From positions 1,736,001 through 1,800,000 of the forward strand of contig NC_088308.1 in assembly GCF_910592395.1 (NCBI RefSeq): a stretch of DNA of 64,000 nt, given 5' to 3'. The position numbers were made by a program, and so were the translations under genes. The number at the start of each line of letters is the position of its first letter. The stretch's first letter is position 1. Origin of the DNA: Lineus longissimus. Its lineage: Eukaryota; Nemertea; Pilidiophora; Heteronemertea; Lineidae. Shown in pieces: positions 49,901 to 62,300 of the stretch. The notes under the pieces were generated by a model. That model was not told where the DNA came from. It was given only the letters and a program-made list of their open reading frames with translations, and did not search any database.

Positions 49901-52900
49901 TGTTGCGGACCTCTCCACTCAGCTTGGCCTTGGCCCTGCTCTCTTCATCAGCGGTACGCTTAGCCTCCTCCAACTGTGAAGCAAGGCTGGATTTGACCTT
50001 GGTAAGTGCGCTAATCTGGTGTTCAGCTTCCTCTAGCTGCTTGGCAAGGTCACCGTTCTCAGCCTGGAGCTTAGTCTTCTGTGAGTTCAATTCCATGATC
50101 GCACGGTTAGATTCGTCGACCTTGGAGTTGAGTTCAGAGAGCTGGTGTTCGAGGTTCTTTGCGAGTTTCTCAGATGATCCCTGGGGAGAGAAAACATGGA
50201 GTCATGATCCCTCTACTGAGCGAGTAGATTTGCAAAAGGTATTATCTTAACAACAAAAACACTTTTGGACTTCAGACGTCATTTGGATCTGATATGCATG
50301 TATCATGGAGATTGTTCAAGTTTGAGTCCGAGTACCGTCAAGCCTTTCCAATGAATGATTTTCAAGAAATCATTTAAGTCCAGTACTGTACCTTTTGTTT
50401 TTCAGAGATTTCTAAACTGTTTAAAAGGTCTTCGCATTCCATATCCAAGTCAACTCTCTCTTTCTCTAATCTGCCAAGCACACAAGAAGCATTCGGATAA
50501 TGCATGCAAATAATGGAAAACACAAAAACATTAAGGATAAACATGCAAATGTATGAATAAAGTCATGAAGATGATTTGCTTTATCATTGTCAAAGAACAT
50601 GCTGTGTGAGAATCAAGCGAAAAATTAAACGAAATACACAAACAAATGTTTAAGTTGCTGTTGACTGTAAGTCGGACTGTTGCTTCATGCTGTGTATCGT
50701 ATCACGAAGTCCGTGATCGTATGCAGAGGCTTGTGTAGGTTCGACTTGCAGTCGAGAGTATCCGTTGTCCCTTCCATATGCGTTCAGATTTGGCCACACT
50801 TCTCATGGGCTGTGCCATGCACATGTAGAACAGGTAATGATTACTCCATGTTCCCATCCATATCTCGATGCTTAAGCTTACACCATGCAACAAACAAAAA
50901 AGCGGCTGAAATGAACTGCAAGAAGAAGTTGAAGAACATGCGGCGATTTCTTTTCCTGGGAGTCCACAAGTCTCATGGAAACTTTCAATCGTTATGCTGC
51001 ATAGAAATCTCACCGAGGAGGATGCAAAAGGGATGTAGTGAAGTTGATAAAGCCAATTGAAAGTCTCATGCATCTTGAACCATGCCTGGTCGTACCTTGC
51101 CCTTCTGGACATATTCAAGCTGGGATTGAACGTCATCGAGTTCAGATTTGAACTGGCTCTTTTCCTTCTCAGTCCTGAAGCAAGTTATGGCGACATGAAG
51201 AATGTGCTGACAAAGAGCTTCATTTTGCAAAATTTCAAATGACTTCTCATTTGCTTGACTCTACGTGATCGTCTCCATTGAAATGGTTACAGCAATGTGA
51301 GGTTTTGGGCTCGTGGTAGTTCACCATGATCGCCAGCTATCCCATTTATTAGAAAATCCCTTCTGCGATGGCATTCATCTGTTTCTAGTTATTTAACGGA
51401 ACGAAAATCAGGCACATGGTGCATTACGGATTACAGTTTGTGAAAATGAATTGCCAGGCGCCAAGACGGTGGGTGTAGTATTCTAAATATCAATATCAAA
51501 ACACTAACGGGCTTGCTGCACATAAAGAGAAAAAATCTTGGTTATTGTGGGCGAATTGTCCTACCTGCTCTTGGCCTTCTGGAGCTGGTCGACTTGGTCA
51601 GTCAGCTCGTTGGTAACGTCCTGTTGCTTCTTCCTAATCTGAGCGACCTGGGATTCACTCTGCATGGTCTGTTCCTCAAGGTCACGGCGGAGCTTCTGTA
51701 GTTCCATCTCACGCTTCTTGTTGAGCTCGAGCTGAGCGGCGGTGGCACCTCCAGCCTCATCGAGCCTCTCGCCGAGTTCCTCCAATTCGCGGGCGAGCTC
51801 AGCGCGCTGCTTCTCGACCTGCAGGAGAGTGAGATCACTTTTGAATGGTTTGTCGAGCTTTAGTCTCTGATATCAAACTAATTATTTAGGGCAATATCCG
51901 CTATGAGCTTCGAATGTAATCTCAGTGAGAGAATAGCCTCGGATACATACGTATATCTTCAATCCAATTTCTGAAATCTGGAACTCATGGAACTTTCTCG
52001 TTCCACTGATTCATCGAAAAGGTAACCACAAATCTCCACTATTTTAAGATCTTGGAGCTTTTTCTCTATTTACTCCATCTAGACACGGCCTTAACAGCTA
52101 TAAATACACCAATCATCTGTTCGTGATCACGAGTCGATGGTGTTTATTTTTCTCTTGAAACAACGAATGTTAGACAAGCGTTGGCAGGTAGCCCCAACGA
52201 GTGGAATATTGGGCTCATCATTGATACGGGAGTGAGGGATAACTATGTACACCTAACGTAGATTGACCTGCTCCGAACTTAACTACAGATTAACTAGAGA
52301 GTCAGCCTGAATTTCATTCCACGTGATCTTACCTTGGATCTTGATTGCCTCTCGGCTTCAAGTTCCTCCTCGAGTTCTTCAATACGGGCCTGAAAGATAA
52401 AACCAAATATTGTGAGGGGCGTTGATATTTGTAAGTGATCTTCCAATTGTTTTGGCATACTGGACAGGCTCGCTCTTTACATGTAAAATATTAGATTTAG
52501 TTCAACACTACTAATCTTGTTGGATGAATAAATGAACACTTTTCAAAAAGTCAACACTGACCGAAACAGTGAAATATGGTGAATGTGATAGGCAACACGC
52601 AGACATACACACATGACACAACTGACACACACTCAAACAACCGCGACAAACATACCGGTCATTCTAAATGTTTATATGAACCTATCATACCCGCCCAGTA
52701 TTTGAAGCCCAAACAAAATCTGCTCAATTCCTACAGACACCGAAGTATATCTTGCTACGTATACATGTCTTAAGGGAATCAGAAACTGGTTAAAGAATCT
52801 CTGGTGAAAATAAAAATGGCATTTGATATTATGATACCAACGGGGGCCGCGTATACGTACTTCGTACATTTGTTTCGCCTGGCGGTCACTGTAACCGCCC

Positions 52901-53388
52901 CACTCCCCCACTTCGCGAATCACCCTCTTACTCTTCGCACTAAGGTGTGGATTTATCGTGGACAAGCTCGCTTTGAGCTTATGAAGGGGATGACGGTAAC
53001 TATCTTTGGAATCCCAGGATGAATATCCATTCGCGCTGTAGCTATCGTAGCTCCTGTCATAGTCTTGCACACGTTTACTTGGTCGGTAGTCGTTTCCATA
53101 AGTATAAGCATAGCCAGCGTGGTGATGCTGACGATAGGTATCAGAATCGTTTACTTTTGCACTAACTGTCGGGATTCCGTGCCCATTAACATGAGCACGA
53201 GGAGGGGAGTTCCGCTGATAGTAATCGTCCGACACATCACTCTCAACTACGCGTGGACGGTTCGCGGAGACCTCAGCCTCCACGGCTATTTGAGCAGGGG
53301 TGGGTTCGTGAACGACCGCGTGTTCTCTATCTGGGTACTCCTCCACGGTCACAACGGGTAAAGGCATTCCGTTAACTTCAACCGACAT
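43726..53388 (-). CDS. Myorod/catchin: alternative product with its own first exon, sharing the MHC rod
   Basis: The first coding exon (52861-53388, 176 codons) ends in phase 0 before gtacgt and joins the MHC exon at 52389, which also starts in phase 0. From there the transcript shares all downstream rod exons, giving about 176 plus 847 = 1,023 residues. That agrees with the roughly 110-120 kDa of molluscan catchin/myorod, a headless rod protein of thick filaments in smooth and catch muscle with a unique non-helical N-terminus. It implies a promoter inside the MHC intron upstream of 53388. Confidence 0.85.
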
Positions 53389-56300
53389 CCTGAATCCTTA
53401 GATGCCGAAAGATCGAAACAAAAACACGCGTTAGCTTACTAAGCTAACTTAGCCAAGCTATATCAAAATACCTCCAGAAAACACAAGAACACGTTGGATG
53501 AACTCCACTGTCCGAAAACGCAATTTAACTATCCACGGTATCGACAGCGTGTTCACTTTAAGATGACTGCATCTGACATCGGCATTTGAGAATCGAAAGG
53601 TGAGGAGGATTTCTAGGAGGGGAGTGGAAAGTAATCACTAGTCTATATCCATTAGTCTAGTTGTTGGATGATCAACACTCCCTCCAACTGACGCAACAAC
53701 CACAACCACCGCCCAGTCAGGATTAAGAACGCGGAGAGGATGCTGGGAGATTCCAGTTTGCCTCTCCAAACACCTGGCGCGGTATCTCTAAACGTTTTTT
53801 AAGTTTGGCATCTTGAACATGTTAAAGTGATTCTGGGACCGGCGCATTCACGCTTTATTGGTTTACTTCAATGACTCATGGTAGTACACAGATGAACGGC
53901 AGCACGAATACGTTCCAAGAATACTTGAAACCTTAAATGCACAGACGTATGTACACAAATCAGTGCATAGAGGCGTCCTTCTTAGCTTGGTTCTGGTTTG
54001 AATGTTGAATATCTTCATTTCACCAAGACGTGAACGGAGAATACAATTGGAATGTGCAGATATCAGTGTATAATGTACCACACACTTAGCTTGGGTCTTT
54101 GGGTATTTTTACTTTTCTCCGCCGCCTCTTACCTGAACTATTTCAGGAAGATAACTTTTTAATGGCATGTACAACATGTGGAATCTTTGTAAAAGTTCGC
54201 ATAATCACTGATAAGTGATTATAAGGTATGCACTTTTTCGTCATGTTGTCTGCCCACCTACACTCAAATATGCCTGGGGCGGTCTCATGCGTTGCCCAAA
54301 CTTAATCGTTTGTATAACGCACACACTTTGAATATTTTAAGAATATCGGTCCCGCCACTACAGCCATCAAATCATCATTAGATAAACGATTACTTCCAAA
54401 TCATCTTTTGATTCTCTTCACATGAGATGAGTCTTTTGGGATTCTTGCAACCAATGTTCCACCACAATTACTCCAAGTTGATGATATGATATCCTCACCA
54501 TCTATGACCTTAAAGGATATGCATGAGTTCAGTCTCCAACCTGAGCGAACTTTCTCTGTAGAGGGAGTGAACATGCAGGTTTAAGTGCTTATCAGTAGGA
54601 AGGCCTTTGAGGAATCTGCTCTGATCGCTCTAAAGACAGACGCGGGCGGACACACCCAACATTCAGGTGCCATATACCTTAAACTTATCTCTACGAAAAC
54701 ACATATTATAGTTATAGAAATTGGCAGACGCACCTGCGGAGCATAACTGTTTTTTCCAGCGATAAACGCACTGACATGGCGAGAGAAATTCACTTTTTTG
54801 CTTCCCAATTTTAGAATCACCATGCCATAAACCAGTTGTGAAAGCCAGGCTTCGCTACAGCGGTAAAAGCAGAAAAACTGCGTGGCTTTCGCAGGCGTTG
54901 GTAGGTGATTGGTGATCGGATTTGCGAAGACAATTTGTAGGAATTTGAGATACATGTTAAAATACGACGAAACGGAGATTGATCATGATAGTTTGGCAAC
55001 TGCTTTACTTCGTCAACTATCACCATCTGTTTGAGGAACATCTGTAGGTACATTAAACGTCCTCTGGTCCTGAGGTTCGAGGCAACAACCTACCACTGCC
55101 CAATCCCCCTCCCGCGATGTGATTGGTCAAACCACTATTCTGCCAGAAACGCCAAGGTCAAGAAACATGTGGCAGAGCAGGGATGCACTGACCACGCAGC
55201 ACACGAGTCACACAAATCAGACAGACCAAGCATTCATTTATGATTGGAGCTTCCACCAAAACTGAATCACACAGGCAAAACTCACATACGCTCGTCAACT
55301 TCATTTTGAACTTGATGGTGTAAATTTCATCACGGAATGTGAGTTACAGAATGTCCCCTACCTGGAGTTCCTTGATCTTCTTCTGGAGTTGGCCGACAAG
55401 GGACTGCTCGTCTTCGTTCTTGGCGTTCAAGCTGGCGATCTCCAAGTCCTTCCTTCTCACATTCTCCTCAAGGTCCCTCTTGACTCGCTCGAGCTCTTCC
55501 ACGGTCTCCTGAGTCATCTTCAAGTCTCCCTCGAGTTTCCTCTTCACCTTCTCAACGTCGCCGCGGACCTTCTTCTCGCGCTCAAGGTTGTCTTCGAGCT
55601 GTCGTGAGACACGAAAGGAACATGTGTAGTTGTTAAGAAACGGAAAGAAATAACTGTAAAAAACATTACTAAGAATTTACTTCATTAAAATATTTGAGGC
55701 CTGTAGCACTTTGTTGAACCGTGCAGTTGTGAAGCACCAAGGTCCATGGTTGAAGAATAGCTCATTCGTTTAACTTGCGCTGCAGAAGACGAGATTACTG
55801 ATCTGCTATCACTCACCATAGAGGAAATGCAAAGAATCATGGACGACATGCTGGAAAGTTTCATATACATATACAATGAACACTGATCTTCTCTTCTGTG
55901 TCATGGTTCGATATTTTGGCAGTAACAAAAAGGATCAGCACAATGTAGAAAAGCGTTGTACTCACCTCGTCCAGAGTCTGTTCAAGTTTAGCCTTGACCT
56001 TGTTCAAGTGATTACACTTGTCCTGCGATGCCTGGAGTTCCTCGACGGTCTTCTTGTTGGTCTCCTCAAGGCTCTTCTTCTCCTTGTTCAACTTGGAGAT
56101 GGCTTCATCCTGCTGGGCCATTTCTTCGTTCAAGGTCTTGATCTGGTTGTCCTTGGCAGCCTTCTCCTGTTCAGCTTTGTGGAGGTTGCCTTCCAAGTCC
56201 TCGATGTCCTTCTTGAGTCCATCCATTGTACCCTCTAGTTTCTTCTTCACATCTTCCAAGCCATCAGCTGCGTTTTCCTCCTCGGCGAGCCTGTCTTCCA

Positions 56301-59300
56301 ACTCCTTGATCTGTGTCTCCATATCAGCTCGCTGGGTGATGAACTTAGCGATCTTTTCTTCAGCATCGGACAAGTTATCCTGTTCAGCTTGCACCTGGAG
56401 GAAGAGGTCGTTCTTCTGTTGAAGAAGGGTAACGTTTTGCTCTTCGAGCTCCTTCTGGAGCTTGGTGATTCGTTCGAGTTCCTCCTTAGTCTTGTCCAAC
56501 TCTTCGAGTTTCTGCTTCATCTCGTCCTCAGCAGCAGCGGCCTTCAGGAGTGGCTTTACCCTGACGTAGAGCTTCCACCATACCCAGTTCCTCAATCCGA
56601 GCCACTTCCTGATGTTACGCTGGATAACAGACAGGCCAACACTGCAAAGAGTAACAAGACAGTTTTGTGACTTGTTTGATCCCGGCATCGATCTGTTCTA
56701 TGGTCTCTTCGATAGTCTGAATGTAATTACCTTTGAGGTGTTATACTCACAAAAAGTATTTGATCGAAGTCATGGCAGCCTGAAAGTGATATTAGGGCTA
56801 GCTTACCGTTGGTCCTGGAGTTTCTTGTACTGTTTCCTCATCAAGTATCCACGGATGTGGGCCTGGAACAGCGAGATGATCCTGGAGAGACGCTCATCAC
56901 GCAAGTCTTCAAGTGTACCGAGCACACCAGCACGGAAGAACACCTTGGTGTTACCCAACCGGTATTCATTTTCACCCAATTGGAGGGCTTCAAGGATCTT
57001 GCCTGTCACGATCTTGCCGTCGATGAATCCCTGGGGGATGGCATTGGGAGCCAGGATGGAGTATCTGGAAAGATAAGAAATTGTGCCATTCGATAGGTCC
57101 CAGAATCCTTTACTTTTGCACTAACTATTGGTATTCCGTGCCCATTCACATAAGCACGAGGCGGGGAGTTCTGCTAATAGAAATCGTCCGATGGGTCACC
57201 CTCAACTCAGTCTCTACGGCTGTTTGAGCAGGGGTGGGTTTATGGACTAACGCTTGTTCTTTATCTGGGTACTCCTCCAGTCACAACGGGTAAAGGCATT
57301 CCAATAGTCAGTTATCTTGCTACTAAACGGCAAAGTTCAATCATGAAAAATAAAAAATTTAATTGAATTCTGAAAGTGGCCAGATATTCATGGAATACAA
57401 CCTTTCCTAGTGTGTACGTGTGTACGTTGATATAAAACACCACCCATTTACCGGTCATTTTGTTATTTACCTCTGCTTGAATTCAGAGTAGATCATCCTG
57501 TTGGGGAAGCCCTTTCGGCAGATACGGATGCCCTCGAGCACACCATTACAATGGAGCTGATGGAGGACGAGTCCGGGGTCGACAACACCTGAAGACAGAC
57601 ATCATAGGAAATGAGAGATCAAAGAAGAAGAGGAATGAAATTGAGCCATCAAGTTGATAGAAACTTGTCATTTAGTGTCTACTCGTGTAATTGTATTGAA
57701 TTTTATTCATTCATGTATTTATTTATTGGTTCATCTGTAGAGAAAAGCATTGCAATTGAAACGGTTGGAAACAACCAATGGTGACGTCCATTTGCTGAAT
57801 GATGTCGATAATTATTCGCAACATCCAAGGTAAGAGATAATTGGTATCAGTTTTTATTTGAAACACTAGCGACACAATCTGCATCATGTTATATCACAGT
57901 TGTTGCTTGTTTCATTTCTCGTTTTAAACGCTCAAAATCATCATTTCAAACATTTCAACTCCACTCAAATACATGTACAACAAAGTGCATACGAGAGAAG
58001 CTGCTGCGCACTCGAGGTATGCCGGACCGAGAAACAGAGAGTGTGCCTAATGGTAGCATTGGGTTCCTTCAAAGCAGAAGCACATGTAATAGGGTTAGTA
58101 TTGTCTTCTGGACCAGATACTCTCTGGCCTAATGGTTCATGTAACCACCAGAATTTACTTTTCTTCTTTTGAAGAAAATGAGATGACGATGTGAGAAATA
58201 TCACCCAGTCACTTTCCGATAAAGAAAAGTTATATTAAAGGTTACTCGTTTCGTGAACCGGCGTCATAGCATCATATCTTATTTTGAACCCAAAGCACCC
58301 ATTTAGAGTACATTCCGAACCACACAATAGTGAATTCAAACTTGATCATAGTCCTCGCATTCAGCATCTCAACGAGTGAATACAGAAGTTCCAAATGAAG
58401 TTTGATTTCAAGCGGACAAGTGAACAACCTGATGGTTAAAGAGTAATGGTAAGTTAAGGACCTTTGAGGAAGGCACATGCATTTGTGAGATTGGTGATTT
58501 TGTTACTTTACTGGAATGTCAGACTTCGCTTGTACCACACCAATTTACGTACAGCGAAGGTATGATTTCATAACAGACCCAGTAGGAGTTTGAACGGAGG
58601 TAGGTTTATTGAAGATTTGATAACACCGTCAAGAATTGTTTTCTTTTCTTTCTTGAGGAATGTCTTTATTGCAAAATGAAAAAAGCATCACACGATGTTA
58701 TGGACACTTTTCCTTTTTGCTAAAAAAAGGAATTCGTGGTGGCATAGCGCCGAACTTTTGATCCCAAGTCGTGGGTTCGAGACGCGGCCAGTGCCACTCT
58801 GTACTGTTAACTGCCCAGAAATGGCCAAGTAATAGTGCGGTATAAGGGCTCTTGGTTTTTACTGAAAGGTTTCTAGATGAGGCTGGGGAATGAATGTAAA
58901 CCGCTTTGAGACAGTACATTTGTACAGTATAAAAGCGTTATTCACAACATGTCATTCCATCTTAAAACCTACCTGGCTCCTTTGATTCATTGGGAATAAT
59001 GCATCTGATAAAGTTAGGGTGGGTACTTCGCAGGGTTTTCATCAATTTGTTCAGAGACTCCTACAAAAGCACACAGAGTGAGAGAAGACATGCACATGGA
59101 GTTGGGTGGAGAGTTATAGGAAAGGTTGCACACATGGAAACGAAACACACGGGTCTAATGATTATGTAAAGAGGATAGCTGTACTTAAGACGTTCATCAA
59201 AATGATATGCTGAAGTTTTAAATTTGGAAACTTGAAACTTGATTGAACTTTCATCAAGTGTTTTGTTCCACCAAGAAAATGCATATTCTTCTACAAAGAA

Positions 59301-62300
59301 GATCCTACCTTCCAACGAAGAGATCCTCTTTGCATAAACAGAGATAACCCTGGTTCACACATGACATAATGCTTTACACCACAACTTGTTTTTGTTTAGC
59401 ATTTTATCGTTTTGATACAAGATTTAATGATGGCAAAATAAAGTGAAATACTGGAGGTTGAACTGACTGAGTTCAGTCATTGTACCATTAGTTATGTGTG
59501 ACCAGGTGAGGAAATGTGAAAATCAAAAGCATGGTCAATGGGAGCATATCAAAGACCATTCTTTTGCTTTGCCGGAAAGGTAAGGATTTTAGGTAAAGTA
59601 GCATTTGATGGGATCCTGGGTTATTCTTCATGTGCGAGGACGCTTAGTTTGGAGGAGGTGGAGGTGCTGAAAGGAAGAAGGTGATCAAATACGCATGCTA
59701 GAGGAATATTTTGATTGGTTGGACAGGGCAGGGAAGAGTAGAACCTGCAGAAACGGAGAAAATGTACTGAAGAAGTCAATCACTCTTTTCTCTTTTGGAA
59801 ATAATGTCTTTTTGTTGGAACAAGGTTTGGTTCCAGTTCCAACCAAAAAGATAGAATGGTTCGTGAAATGTCTGCAGGCCATTAACACGACGCCCAATCG
59901 ATTGAGGGTACTGATGGATAAGTGGCTTTCTAGTATAAATAGACTCGCCCGAGCCTTTGTGTCTGGGGATATTCAGGGGTGTAAGGAGTGCATTACACGC
60001 CTCTAAAATACGTTTGAGAAAAGGTTCGGGCGTGTCTATAATTGTGGCCTGTAATCGGTGGTGTGTTCGTTCGATTCGGCACCGTGATAAACCAAGAGGA
60101 AGGTGGATTGTGGGCAGGAATTGAGCTGTTCCGGTGCAAAAGACAAATAGAAGTTAAACAGGAGCAGTATACATCTATAGAAGTCTCTTGACACAAACCG
60201 TATGCAAACATGAATTGTTAGATATTTACATAAAAAGACAGTTAGGTTTCTGACGAGGTTTGTTGGTTTGGGATGCTGCGGTTGCCTCAATGCATGGAGG
60301 GGCTTGTCTCACTGGGAACTGAAAGTGCGCAGAGTAGCCAATTCCGACAACCAATCTCATCCTCATCGTTAAGACATCCTGAAGATACAACAGGTAATAC
60401 ATAGCCACCACTCGGACTATGCTCGAGGAATAACAAATTGAAGGCAGTTGTCTGCATGACTATGCGCACTGACAGTCCAAGTGAGACGAAGAACTCAAGC
60501 GTTGACGGTGATGGTCAAGCCTAGGGAAACAGTGTCGTTTACCTGGAAACTTTTCTTCATTGGGGATGATACAGCGGATAAAGTGGGGATGGGTACAGTT
60601 GAGGTTGTACATCAATTTGTTCAAGGATTCCTGTAGATTTATGCAAATCAGGAAAGGAATATTAGATGTTGGAAGGTGGGGAATCGTTCTGTCATGCTCG
60701 ATGCGCATGAGCACAAAAGGTATAGGTTTTGGGTGACCTGCAAAGGACTTGCTTAGGTGCGATCGGGGATAGACCTTACACGAAGGTTTTAGGGTTTACA
60801 CGGTGGAAAAGGTTGGGGATTACCTGAAAATGACTTGCTCAGGTACAGTCGGGGTTAGAGGAGGGGACGGATAGACCTTATACGAAGGTTTGAGGGTTCA
60901 CACGATGGATAGGGTGCACACTTGGATTGTGGAAAACTCAATTGGGAAGCATGTATAAAAGAAGTAATATTCGCATGTTTTACCTGCATCTTTGGCCTCA
61001 TTGGGAATGATGCAGCGGATGAAATGAGGGTGGGTCTGGTGGAGGTTCTTCAATAACTTATTAAGAGACGCCTGGGGGAACAAACGGGGTATTGAATGCA
61101 AGCATAATGACAAGTGACCAAGTCTAAAACCTTGCAACTTGAATGCAGCAATGTTTCAGATACATTGGTCAATCATCGCAGGTACACACGGGGCACTCGG
61201 GAATAAGTCAAGGTCAAGGCCATGTGACGATGCAATCGGAGGGAGAGCTGGAATAAAATGCATTAGGTTCAAGGAAAGGGGAAGATAGATTTGGAGCACA
61301 CGGCACATCATGGAGAGTCGGGCATCCACCAGTTAAGTGCATTGGAAGGGACATAGTACAGTACAAGGTGCCTCTTTCACCGGCAATAAGAATCAAGTGC
61401 TAAAGTAGACAAGGTATACAGTGTAGTCACAGTATTGTTATGAAACACCGAAATGCGCGTCAGACTCACAGTGCAGTGATAGTTAACCGACATTGAGTTC
61501 AGTGATGTGATGACTATGAAGACGTTCAGTCAACTTTGTTAAATCAGTGAGGACGAATATCATTGTCGATTTAACGTTATACCAGCACTACGGGTACCTG
61601 ATAGTTTTTCATCATTAGGGAGGAGGCATCTTATAAAGTGGGGTTGCGTGCTTTTGAGGCGTTTCATTAACGTGTTTAGGGATCCCTGGAGAAGAAGAGG
61701 AGTTAGGGGGATTTACAGTGACAGGTACAGGTAGGGCAGGGCTACTCTGAAAAAGAGGTGAGATTTAGAGGATTGGTTGAAGAGCAATATTAAGAAGTCA
61801 CGGAGACGGGGGCGGGTTGATTGTGTATATTATTCAGTCGGTGCCAAGTCCGATCAAACGAGTGCAATGGGGACAGGAGTTGAGGAAAGGGTCACACAGT
61901 CAAATATTTACGAGAGAGGTTCCGGGGAGCATGTTTTAGAATGGACGGTGCACTGTTATACAGAGTCATGTGTTAAGTGTGCAAGAAACCTACCTATAAC
62001 AAACTTGTCGTTTGACTTTCCGAGCAAGTGCGGAGTCGGGCAATTTTATCAGTAAGGTAAAGGGTATACAAGGTATCTTCAGTGAGAATGTGGACAGGAT
62101 CACTCAGATTGTTCTTAGGGCAGGGGCCACACAGGGAAGAGATATTGAGTAGGTCATTCATTGGTGGGTCCTAAAATGCCATTCCTTTCGGGAGGGATAG
62201 TTCATATCAGAGATAACAGTCATAATTACCAACGCCCTTGATCTCATTTGGCACAATGCATCGGATAAAGTGGGGCGAGGTGGTGTACAGGTTCTTGATA

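Noticed and set aside
56807-57064. Alternative converter exons as in insect MHC
   Set aside because: Only one copy of the converter sequence is present in the window, and its flanking introns hold no second version.
58735-58810. A tRNA gene
   Set aside because: The B-box is good but no acceptor stem or full cloverleaf can be formed, and the sequence continues into a SINE-like tail.
59695-60006. Open frame of 103 codons in an MHC intron
   Set aside because: No recognisable domain. It lies antisense within an intron and is of a length expected by chance in this much sequence.
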